Shown piece by piece: positions 6,159 through 12,122 of a stretch of 12,122 nucleotides of DNA. The stretch is from JBDLRH01 sp039800165 (GTDB lineage: Bacteria; Pseudomonadota; Gammaproteobacteria; Burkholderiales; Burkholderiaceae_C): assembly GCA_039800165.1 (NCBI GenBank), contig JBDLRH010000143.1:1-12122 (forward strand), given 5' to 3'. Within the stretch, counting starts at the first letter, position 1. Each line of letters opens with the position of its first letter. The notes beneath the pieces are model-generated. The model ran no database searches. It was not told where the DNA came from and saw only the letters and a list, made by a program, of their open reading frames with translations. Both the position numbers and the translations under genes were made by a program.

Positions 6159-7173
6159 ACTTGTGGCTCAGCGCGTTGCTGACCAGCTTGGCGGTGATGT
6201 CCACGATGCGGATCATGCGGTCGTAGGGCATGCGGGTGGGGCCGATCACGCCCAGAGTGCCGACCACGCGGCCGTCCACCTCGTAGGGCGCGCTCACCAC
6301 CGACAGTTCCTCGATCGGCACCATCTTGCTTTCGCCGCCGATGTAGATGCGCACGCCCTCGGCCTGGCTGGAGGTGTCCAGCAGCCGCATCAGCTGCGTC
6401 TTCTGCTCGAACAGGTCGAACGCGCGGCGCAGGTGCGACATGTCGCTGGCGAAGTCGGTGACGGCCAGCAGGTTGCGCTCGCCGGAGATCACCACTTCGT
6501 CTTGCGCCTGCTGCATCGCCTCGGAGCTGACCTGCACCGCCGCCTGCATCAGCGCGGCGATTTCGGCGCGCAGGGTGTCGAGCTCGCCCTTGATGCGCTC
6601 GCGCACCTGCTCGATGGCCTGCCCCGCGTAGTGCGCATTGAGGAAGTTGGCCGCCTCGATCAGCTGGGTTTGCGAGTAGTCGGCCTCGGTGAAGATCACC
6701 CGGTTCTGCACGTCGCCGTCGGGCGCCACGATGATGACGAGGATGCGCCGCTCTGACAGGCGCAGGAATTCGATGTGGTGGAACACCGAGGTGCGCCGCG
6801 GCGCCATCACCACGCCCACGAAGTGCGACAGGTTCGACAGCAGCTGCGCGGCGTTGGCAATCACCTTTTGCGGCTGGTCAGGCGCCAGGGTGGAGGCCAG
6901 CGAGGGCGTCTCGGGCAGGTCGCCGCGCTGCACCGTCAGCATGGTGTCGACAAACAGCCGGTAGCCGCGCGCGGTGGGGATGCGCCCGGCCGAGGTGTGC
7001 GGGCTGGCGATCAGCCCGAGCTCCTCCAGGTCAGACATCACGTTGCGGATGGTGGCCGGCGACAGCTCGAGGCCGGAGGCGCGCGACAGGGTGCGCGAAC
7101 CCACGGGCTGCCCGTCCGCGATATAGCGTTCGACCAGGGCCTTCAACAACAGCTTGGCACGATCATCGAGCAT
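6157..7173 (-). CDS. hrcA: Heat-inducible transcription repressor HrcA
   Basis: HrcA represses class I heat-shock operons (groESL, dnaK) by binding the CIRCE inverted repeat; GroEL assists its folding. The 338 residues match usual family length. Residues 1-75 form the winged helix-turn-helix, starting MLDDRAKLLLKALVERYI, with GQPVGSRTLS at 21-30, SPATIRNVMSDLEELGLI at 38-55 and SPHTSAGRIPTARGYRLFVD at 57-76, the most conserved stretch of the family. The rest is the GAF-like and dimerisation part, ending with GTLGVIGPTRMPYDRMI and a C-terminal helix. No CIRCE repeat (TTAGCACTC-N9-GAGTGCTAA) is present in the window, so its targets lie elsewhere. It is divergent from nadK across 28 bp. The ATG has no Shine-Dalgarno sequence, and a -10-like hexamer lies 6 nt before it. 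Confidence 0.97.
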   Translation of the reverse strand: MLDDRAKLLLKALVERYIADGQPVGSRTLSRASGLELSPATIRNVMSDLEELGLIASPHTSAGRIPTARGYRLFVDTMLTVQRGDLPETPSLASTLAPDQPQKVIANAAQLLSNLSHFVGVVMAPRRTSVFHHIEFLRLSERRILVIIVAPDGDVQNRVIFTEADYSQTQLIEAANFLNAHYAGQAIEQVRERIKGELDTLRAEIAALMQAAVQVSSEAMQQAQDEVVISGERNLLAVTDFASDMSHLRRAFDLFEQKTQLMRLLDTSSQAEGVRIYIGGESKMVPIEELSVVSAPYEVDGRVVGTLGVIGPTRMPYDRMIRIVDITAKLVSNALSHK

Positions 7174-7179
7174 GAAAAC

Positions 7180-7185
7180 ATTTTA
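7180..7185 (-). promoter_or_regulatory. Candidate -10 element of hrcA (possible leaderless start)
   Basis: On the minus strand TAAAAT (5 of 6 to consensus) ends 6 nt before the hrcA ATG, so transcription would begin at or next to the A of the start codon. No good -35 hexamer is visible at 16-18 bp spacing. Confidence 0.45.
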
Positions 7186-7186
7186 G

Positions 7187-7195
7187 TGATGTAAT
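7187..7195 (+). promoter_or_regulatory. Candidate extended -10 element of nadK (possible leaderless start)
   Basis: TGA-TGTAAT combines the extended -10 TGn with a 5-of-6 -10 hexamer (7190-7195). It ends 6 nt before the nadK ATG at 7202, so the transcript would start at or next to the start codon. An extended -10 can compensate for the poor -35 region (TCGAGC, 7166-7171, 3 of 6, 18 bp spacing). Confidence 0.45.
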
Positions 7196-7201
7196 TTGCG
7201 G

Positions 7202-8086
7202 ATGGACCTGCGTTTCCGGCATGTTGCGCTGATCGGCAAGTACCAGGCGGCCAATGCCGCCGCGCAGCGCCGGGCGCTTGACGAGGTGGCCCAGTTCGTC
7301 TCGTCGCAGGGCTGCGAGGTGGCGCTTGAAGACGGCACCGCCCTGGCCAGCGGGCTGTCGGGGTACAGCTCGCTCACCATCGACCAGATCGGCACCCGCT
7401 GCGACCTTGGCCTGGTGGTCGGTGGCGACGGCACCATGATCAGCGTGGGCCGCCAGCTTGCGCGCCACGGCGTGCCGCTGATCGGCATCAACCAGGGCCG
7501 CCTGGGCTTCATCACCGACATCGCCTTTGACGCCTTTCGCTCGGTGCTGCCGCCGATGCTGCGCGGCGAGTACGAGGAAGACCTGCGCAGCGTGATGCAC
7601 GCGCGGGTGTGGCGTGACGGGCATTGCGTGTTCGATGCGCTGGCCATGAACGACGTGGTGGTGAACCGCGGCGCCAGCTCGGGCATGGTGGAGCTGCGGG
7701 TCGAGGTCAACGGGCACTTTGTGGCGAGCCAGCGCGCCGACGGCCTGATCGTGGCCACGCCCACCGGGTCGACCGCCTATGCGCTGTCGGCAGGCGGCCC
7801 GCTGCTGCATCCGTCCACCGCCGGCTGGGTGATGGTGCCGATTGCACCGCACACCCTGTCCAACCGCCCGATCGTGCTGGCCGACCCGGGCGAGATCGCC
7901 ATCGAGCTGGTGTCCGGGCGCGACGCCAGCGCCAATTTCGACATGCAGTCGCTCGCCTCGCTGATGATCGGCGACCGCGTCACGGTGCGCCGCTCGCAGC
8001 ACAGCGTGCGGGTGCTGCATCCGCGTGGCTGGAACTACTTCGACACGCTGCGCGAAAAGCTGCACTGGAACCGGGGGAGCGCGTGA
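7202..8086 (+). CDS. nadK: NAD kinase
   Basis: NAD kinase phosphorylates NAD to NADP in the cytoplasm, setting the NADPH pool. The 294 residues contain all family motifs: GGDGT at 74-78 (the ATP-binding and catalytic loop), GINQGRLGFITD at 95-106, the NAD-binding Asn-Asp in AMNDVVVNRG (150-151), TPTGSTAYALSAGGPLLHP from 187, and APHTLSNRPIV. Length is normal. I chose ATG 7202; a TTG at 7196 would add two residues. No Shine-Dalgarno site lies upstream, and an extended -10 sits 6 nt before the ATG. The stop overlaps the recN GTG by 4 bp (GTGA), so nadK and recN are almost certainly co-translated. The gene is divergent from hrcA. Confidence 0.97.
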   Translation: MDLRFRHVALIGKYQAANAAAQRRALDEVAQFVSSQGCEVALEDGTALASGLSGYSSLTIDQIGTRCDLGLVVGGDGTMISVGRQLARHGVPLIGINQGRLGFITDIAFDAFRSVLPPMLRGEYEEDLRSVMHARVWRDGHCVFDALAMNDVVVNRGASSGMVELRVEVNGHFVASQRADGLIVATPTGSTAYALSAGGPLLHPSTAGWVMVPIAPHTLSNRPIVLADPGEIAIELVSGRDASANFDMQSLASLMIGDRVTVRRSQHSVRVLHPRGWNYFDTLREKLHWNRGSA

Positions 8087-9762
8087 GCCTCAGGCGCCTG
8101 GAGCTGCGCGACTTTGTGATCGTGCGCGAACTGGCGCTGGATCTGCAGCGCGGCTTTACCGTGCTGACCGGCGAGACGGGTGCCGGCAAGTCCATCCTGA
8201 TCGATGCCCTGCAGTGCGTGCTGGGCGCACGCGCCGACAGCGGCACGGTGCGCGAAGGCGCCGCCCGCGCCGAGATCAGCGCCGAGTTCGACTCTCCGCC
8301 CGCGCTGGCCGGCTGGCTGGCCGATGGCGGTTTTGAGGCCAGCGACACGCTGCTGCTGCGCCGCACGGTGGATGCACAGGGCAAGAGCCGCGCGTGGATC
8401 AACGGCAGCACCGCCACCGCCACCCAGTTGCGCGAAGCGGCCGATGCGCTGATCGACATCCACGGCCAGCACGCCTGGCAAAGCCTGATGCGCGCCGATG
8501 CGGTACGCGGCCTGCTGGATGCATATGGCGGCGTGGAGCCTGCCGCGTTGGCCGAGCACTGGCGCCGCTGGCGTGAAGCCCTGCGCGCGCTGGACGAGGC
8601 GCGCCGCGCCCAGGGCACGCTGGAGCAAGAACGCGAGCGGCTGGCCTGGCAGATCGCCGAGCTCGACAAGCTGGCGCCGCAGACCGGCGAATGGGACACG
8701 CTGAACCAGGACCACACCCGGCTGGCGCATGCCCAGGCCCTGATGGACGCGGCACAACAGGCACTGGCCCGGCTGGAAGATGACGACGGCGGCGCGCTGC
8801 GCGCCCTGAACCGCGCGGCCGACCTGCTGCAAGAGCAGGCGCGCCATGCGCCCGAGTTCAGCGCCATCGCAGAGGTGCTGTCGTCCAGCCTTGCGCAGGC
8901 CGAAGACGCGGTGCATTCGCTGCACGCGTGGCTGCGCCACACCGACCTGGACCCGGCCCGCCTGGCCGAGCTGGACGAGCGCGTCTCGCAATGGATGGCG
9001 CTGGCACGCCGGTTCCGGCGCACGCCGCAAGAGCTGCCTGAACTGCTGGCCGGCTGGAAAGATGCGCTGGGCCAGCTGGACCGCGCGGCCGACCTGGCGG
9101 CGCTGGAGCGCACCGAGCGCGAAGCCCATGCCGCCTTCATGCGCGAGGCACAGGCGCTGTCCAGGCAGCGCGCCAAGGCAGCGCCGGCGCTGGCGCGCGC
9201 CATCACCGAGGCGATGCAGGGCCTGGGCATGCAGGGCGGGCGCTTTGAGGTGCGGCTGGAGCCGCTTGCCGAGCCGGCGCAACACGGGCTGGACGACGTG
9301 CAGTTCCTCGTGGCGGGCCACGCGGGCAACACGCCGCGGCCGGTGGGCAAGGTGGCCTCGGGCGGCGAACTGTCGCGCATTGCGCTGGCGATTGCAGTCA
9401 CCACCAGCCAGCTGGGCGTGGCGCAGACGCTGATCTTTGACGAGGTGGACTCGGGCGTGGGCGGCGCGGTGGCGCAGACGGTGGGCGAGCTGATGCGTCA
9501 GTTGGGCCGCGACCGGCAGGTGCTGGCGGTCACGCATCTGCCGCAGGTCGCCGCCTGTGCCGACCACCACCTGGTGGTGAGCAAGCAGCGCGAGGGCAGC
9601 GCCACCGCCAGCCGTGTGGTGGCGGTGGAGGCCGACGAGCGCGTTGAAGAAATCGCACGCATGCTGGGCGGCGCGGCGCTGTCCGACACCACCCGCGCCC
9701 ACGCACGCGAGATGCTGCAGCGCCCCGAGCCGCGACGCAGCGGCGAGCGCAAGCGCGCCTGA
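8083..9762 (+). CDS. recN: DNA repair protein RecN
   Basis: RecN is an SMC-like ATPase that helps repair double-strand breaks by recombination. The 559 residues show the split ATPase head: Walker A GETGAGKS at 30-37 after the strand FTVLTG, and near the C-terminus the signature VASGGELSRIALAI (from 424) and Walker B TLIFDEVDSGVGG (Asp453, Glu454). Between them, about 150-370, is the Ala/Glu/Arg/Leu-rich coiled coil that makes the arm. Family length is about 555. The start is GTG 8083 inside the nadK stop, with GGGGGAG at 8073-8079 just upstream; the residues MSLRRLELRDFVIVRELALD are the usual N-terminus. The open frame upstream to 7624 is only a shadow of nadK. No LexA-type palindrome (CTGT-N8-ACAG) is seen near its start or in the nadK promoter gap. 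Confidence 0.97.
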   Translation: MSLRRLELRDFVIVRELALDLQRGFTVLTGETGAGKSILIDALQCVLGARADSGTVREGAARAEISAEFDSPPALAGWLADGGFEASDTLLLRRTVDAQGKSRAWINGSTATATQLREAADALIDIHGQHAWQSLMRADAVRGLLDAYGGVEPAALAEHWRRWREALRALDEARRAQGTLEQERERLAWQIAELDKLAPQTGEWDTLNQDHTRLAHAQALMDAAQQALARLEDDDGGALRALNRAADLLQEQARHAPEFSAIAEVLSSSLAQAEDAVHSLHAWLRHTDLDPARLAELDERVSQWMALARRFRRTPQELPELLAGWKDALGQLDRAADLAALERTEREAHAAFMREAQALSRQRAKAAPALARAITEAMQGLGMQGGRFEVRLEPLAEPAQHGLDDVQFLVAGHAGNTPRPVGKVASGGELSRIALAIAVTTSQLGVAQTLIFDEVDSGVGGAVAQTVGELMRQLGRDRQVLAVTHLPQVAACADHHLVVSKQREGSATASRVVAVEADERVEEIARMLGGAALSDTTRAHAREMLQRPEPRRSGERKRA

Positions 9763-9794
9763 TGCCAGGGCCATGAGCTGAAGGCCGTGCTGCG

Positions 9795-10676
9795 ATGAAG
9801 AGCGAACTGGATCTCGTCGTCATCACCGGCATGTCGGGCTCGGGCAAGTCGGTGGCGCTGCATGCTCTGGAAGACGCCGGCTACTACTGTGTGGACAACC
9901 TGCCGCCTGAGCTGCTGCTGGACTTCATCTCGCTGGAAAAGCAGTTCGAGTCCAAGAGGCTGGCGATTGCGGTGGATGTGCGCAGCCGCAGCTCGCTGCC
10001 GCGCGTGCCCGAGCAGCTGGCCGAGCTGCGCAAGCGCGGTGTGGGCGTGCGGCTGCTGTTCCTCGACGCCACCACCGAGACGCTGGTGCACCGCTTCTCG
10101 GAAACGCGGCGCCGCCACCCGCTGTCGCGCGAGATCGCCGAAGGCGATGCGGCCGACCTGCGACGCGCCGTCATCGATGCGATCGAGCTCGAGCGCGAGC
10201 TGCTGTCCGAACTGCGCAATGTGGCGCTGGTGATTGACACCAGCGTGATCCGCTCCTCGCAGCTGCAAGGCTATGTGAAGAACCTGGCGGCGGCGCCCAC
10301 CGGGCAGCTGACGCTGGTGTTCCAGTCGTTTGCCTTCAAGCGCGGCATTCCGGTGGACGCAGACTATGTGTTCGATGTGCGCATGCTGCCCAACCCGCAT
10401 TACGAGGCTGCGCTCAAGCCGCTGACCGGGCTGGATGCGCCGGTGGCGCAGTTCCTGCAGCAAAGCGCAGAGGTCGGCGAGATGCAGTCGCACATCGCCG
10501 CGTTTCTGGAGCGCTGGCTGGAGGCGCTGGCGCGCGATCACCGCAACTACGTGACGGTGGCCATTGGCTGCACCGGTGGCCAGCATCGCTCGGTGTATCT
10601 GGTGGACCGCCTGGCGCGCGCCTTCCAGCCGCGCTGGGCCACGCTGGTGCGTCACCGCGAGCTTGACGGCCGCTGA
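9795..10676 (+). CDS. rapZ: RNase adapter / nucleotide-binding protein RapZ (YvcJ family)
   Basis: RapZ-family proteins bind nucleotides; the E. coli member guides RNase E to the small RNA GlmZ and so controls amino-sugar synthesis, but that target RNA is not known in betaproteobacteria, so the exact role here is open. The 293 residues have Walker A GMSGSGKS at 12-19, the family block YYCVDNLPPELLLDF near 30-44, RRRHPLS near 108, and the C-terminal signature GCTGGQHRSV at 258-267, which lies in the RNA-binding domain of the E. coli protein. The start ATG has a weak Shine-Dalgarno-like GAAGG (9780-9784) 10 nt upstream. It lies 32 nt after recN without a visible terminator, so it may be the third gene of nadK-recN-rapZ. 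It converges on mutY across 11 nt. Confidence 0.96.
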   Translation: MKSELDLVVITGMSGSGKSVALHALEDAGYYCVDNLPPELLLDFISLEKQFESKRLAIAVDVRSRSSLPRVPEQLAELRKRGVGVRLLFLDATTETLVHRFSETRRRHPLSREIAEGDAADLRRAVIDAIELERELLSELRNVALVIDTSVIRSSQLQGYVKNLAAAPTGQLTLVFQSFAFKRGIPVDADYVFDVRMLPNPHYEAALKPLTGLDAPVAQFLQQSAEVGEMQSHIAAFLERWLEALARDHRNYVTVAIGCTGGQHRSVYLVDRLARAFQPRWATLVRHRELDGR

Positions 10677-10687
10677 CCGGCCCTCCC

Positions 10688-11734
10688 TCAGCCCTGCAAC
10701 AGCCTGCGTACCGGCGCAGGCAAGCCCACCGCCGCCAGCGCATCGCGTGCCACCCACTGCCCCTGTATCGGTGGCGCACGCCGCAACGACCAGACCACGC
10801 GCACCGGGTGCAGGTGCAGGTCGCGGTGGGTCAGCACATGCAGAAAGGCGGGCTCGTCCACCGCCTGGCTGCGCAGCGATGCGGGCAGTGCCTCGTCAAG
10901 CGCATCGCGCGACTCGAACGCCGGCAGGCAGTGCAGGCCGGCCCACACACCGCGCGCCGGTCGCCGCGCCAGCCACACCTCGCCCGCCGGCGAGCACAGC
11001 CACAACAGCCACAGCGACTGCGCGCTGCGCTTGAGCTTGCGGGTGCGCACCGGCCAGGCTTCGGGCGTGCCGCGCGCATGGGCCACGCAGTCGGCTCGCA
11101 TCGGGCACGCGTCGCAGCGCGGCTTGCGCGGCGTGCACAGCGTCGCGCCCAGGTCCATCAGCCCCTGGGTGTAGGCCGGCATCGCGCCCGCATCGCGCTG
11201 CACCTGCGCCGGCGTGGGCAGCAGGTCCTGTGCGCGCTGCCACAGCGCGCGTTCGCTGGCTGCCAGCGCCAGGTCATCGTCAAAGCCCAGCCAGCGCGTG
11301 AGCACGCGGCGCACGTTGCCGTCCAGGATGCTGATGCGTTCGCCAAAACAGAACGATGCAATCGCCGCTGCGGTGGAAGGCCCGATGCCGGGCAGGCGCT
11401 GCAATGCCTCGGCGGTGCGCGGAAACTCGCCACCGTGCTGTTGCACTACTTGCTGCGCGCAGCGGTGCAGGTGGCGCGCGCGGCTGTAGTAGCCCAGGCC
11501 ACTCCACAGCGCCAGCACCTCGTCCTGTGATGCAGCGGCAAGGTCGCGCACCTGCGGAAAGCGTGCGATGAAGCGCGCAAAGTAGTCGCGCACCGTGGCC
11601 ACCTGCGTCTGCTGCAGCATGATCTCGGACAGCCACACCCCATACGCGTCGCGCCGCTGCTGCCACGGCAGGTCGTGGCGGCCGTGCGCGCGCTGCCACG
11701 CCACCAGACGGTCGGCAAACGCGCGCTGGCGCAC
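10688..11734 (-). CDS. mutY: Adenine DNA glycosylase MutY
   Basis: MutY removes adenine mispaired with 8-oxoguanine. I chose GTG 11734 because it puts the catalytic residues at the E. coli numbers: LPW ending at Trp24, SEIMLQQTQV with Glu37, helix-hairpin-helix LPGIGPSTAAA near 114-124, and LDGNV with Asp138. GTG 11752 is an alternative giving 6 more residues; the frame stays open to 11845 but that overlaps mutM. The iron-sulfur ligands are Cys200, 207, 210 and 216 (C-x6-C-x2-C-x5-C). Residues about 230-345 form the NUDIX-like domain that reads 8-oxoguanine; the E. coli FSH loop is LTH here (301-303). E. coli Lys142 is Arg, a position known to vary. The predicted 348 residues match E. coli (350). 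It follows mutM by 35 nt on the same strand. Confidence 0.97.
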   Translation of the reverse strand: MRQRAFADRLVAWQRAHGRHDLPWQQRRDAYGVWLSEIMLQQTQVATVRDYFARFIARFPQVRDLAAASQDEVLALWSGLGYYSRARHLHRCAQQVVQQHGGEFPRTAEALQRLPGIGPSTAAAIASFCFGERISILDGNVRRVLTRWLGFDDDLALAASERALWQRAQDLLPTPAQVQRDAGAMPAYTQGLMDLGATLCTPRKPRCDACPMRADCVAHARGTPEAWPVRTRKLKRSAQSLWLLWLCSPAGEVWLARRPARGVWAGLHCLPAFESRDALDEALPASLRSQAVDEPAFLHVLTHRDLHLHPVRVVWSLRRAPPIQGQWVARDALAAVGLPAPVRRLLQG

Positions 11735-11769
11735 GGCCGCTCTAGCAGGCACCGCACCGGCACCGGGTG

Positions 11770-12122
11770 TCAGGGCTTTTGGCACTGCGGGCAGTAGAAG
11801 GTGGAGCGCTGCCCCTGACGAATCATGCGGATCGGCGTGCCGCACACGCGGCAGGGCTCGCCTGCGCGGTCGTACACCATCGCCTCAAGCTGGAAGTAGC
11901 CCGACTCGCCGTGCGCGTTGGAAAAATCCCGCAGGGTGCTGCCGCCGGTTTGCACGGCACGCGACAGCACATCGCGCACAGCGACATGCAGCCGCGCAGC
12001 CCGCGGCGCGCTGATGCGCGAAGCCCGCGTGGTGGGCCGGATGCCCGCGATGAAAAGCGCCTCGGACGCGTAGATGTTGCCCACGCCCACCACGATGTCG
12101 CCTGCCAGCAGCACCTGCTTGA
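11770..12122 (-). CDS. mutM: Formamidopyrimidine-DNA glycosylase MutM (Fpg), N-terminus beyond window edge
   Basis: MutM excises 8-oxoguanine and ring-opened purines from DNA. Only the last 116 codons are present; the frame is open to the right edge (KQVLLAGDIVVGVGNIYASE and onward), and the missing part includes the catalytic N-terminal proline. Visible landmarks are GVGNIYASEALF with the helix-two-turn-helix region, TGGSTLRDF, GESGYFQL, and the C-terminal zinc finger C-x2-C-x16-C-x2-C (CRVC to CPQC) with GQRSTFY carrying the DNA-contacting arginine of the finger. The TGA at 11772-11770 precedes the mutY start by 35 nt, so mutM and mutY, which deal with the same lesion, appear to be one operon. 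Confidence 0.97.
   Translation of the reverse strand, partial: KQVLLAGDIVVGVGNIYASEALFIAGIRPTTRASRISAPRAARLHVAVRDVLSRAVQTGGSTLRDFSNAHGESGYFQLEAMVYDRAGEPCRVCGTPIRMIRQGQRSTFYCPQCQKP

Noticed and set aside
7174..7201. A CIRCE element in the hrcA promoter for autoregulation
   Set aside because: No TTAGCACTC / GAGTGCTAA half-sites are present in the gap or elsewhere near hrcA.
8035..9774. A 579-codon open frame on the minus strand, opposite recN
   Set aside because: It has no recognisable domain, is rich in Arg, His, Gln and Ala in the way of antisense frames in GC-rich genes, and lies exactly opposite a well-supported recN with all motifs.
10668..10682. Small inverted repeat GGCCG / CGGCC between the convergent rapZ and mutY as a terminator
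   Set aside because: Only 5 bp, overlaps the rapZ stop, and no T-run on either side; too weak to call.
11735..11845. N-terminal extension of MutY overlapping the end of mutM
   Set aside because: The extra residues do not look like MutY, and GTG 11734 aligns catalytic residues exactly with E. coli numbering.
1..12122. Defence systems, mobile elements, CRISPR, tRNA or rRNA genes
   Set aside because: All of the window is accounted for by transporter, regulator and housekeeping genes; no repeats of the needed kind and no transposase or integrase motifs were seen.

Overview
The window is GC-rich chromosomal DNA with tightly packed, mostly overlapping genes. Gene content and protein style (HrcA, NadK, RecN, RapZ, MutY and MutM close together, next to TRAP transporters) suggest a betaproteobacterium, most likely order Burkholderiales (Comamonadaceae or the Leptothrix/Rubrivivax/Ideonella group). 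This placement is inferred from familiarity with such genomes, not from a search. No RNA genes, insertion sequences, CRISPR arrays, phage genes or attachment sites were seen.

Left half (1-6114), solute uptake. One IclR-family regulator (2329-3162, +) sits between two complete-looking TRAP transporter gene sets. To its left, on the minus strand and divergent from it, is set 1 in the order dctP-dctQ-dctM (2175 down to 1; dctM runs off the window). To its right, on the plus strand and in the same direction, is set 2 in the order dctQ-dctM-dctP (3249-6114). Junctions inside the sets are overlapping or abutting, as in translationally coupled operons; only dctM-dctP of set 2 has a short gap (23 nt). 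The divergent gap (2176-2328) holds a 19-bp near-perfect palindrome at 2290-2308, the best candidate operator for the regulator. The two sets differ in gene order and in permease signature motifs, so they look recruited separately rather than duplicated. Substrates cannot be read from the sequence; small organic acids are likely from the family. A strong C(UUCG)G hairpin terminator (6135-6158) closes set 2.

Right half (6157-12122), conserved housekeeping genes. hrcA (heat-shock repressor, -) is divergent from nadK-recN-rapZ (+). nadK and recN overlap by 4 bp, and rapZ follows after 32 nt. Convergent to rapZ lies mutM-mutY (-), the two 8-oxoguanine repair glycosylases; mutM is cut by the right edge. 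In the 28-bp hrcA/nadK gap, each strand has a -10-like hexamer exactly 6 nt before the start codon and no Shine-Dalgarno sequence, so both mRNAs may be leaderless.

No stretch over 300 bases lacks a gene; the largest non-coding stretches are 2176-2328 and 3163-3248. I did not find a convincing new biological system. The most rewarding items are the putative shared operator with two dissimilar TRAP systems, and the symmetric leaderless-type promoter pair.
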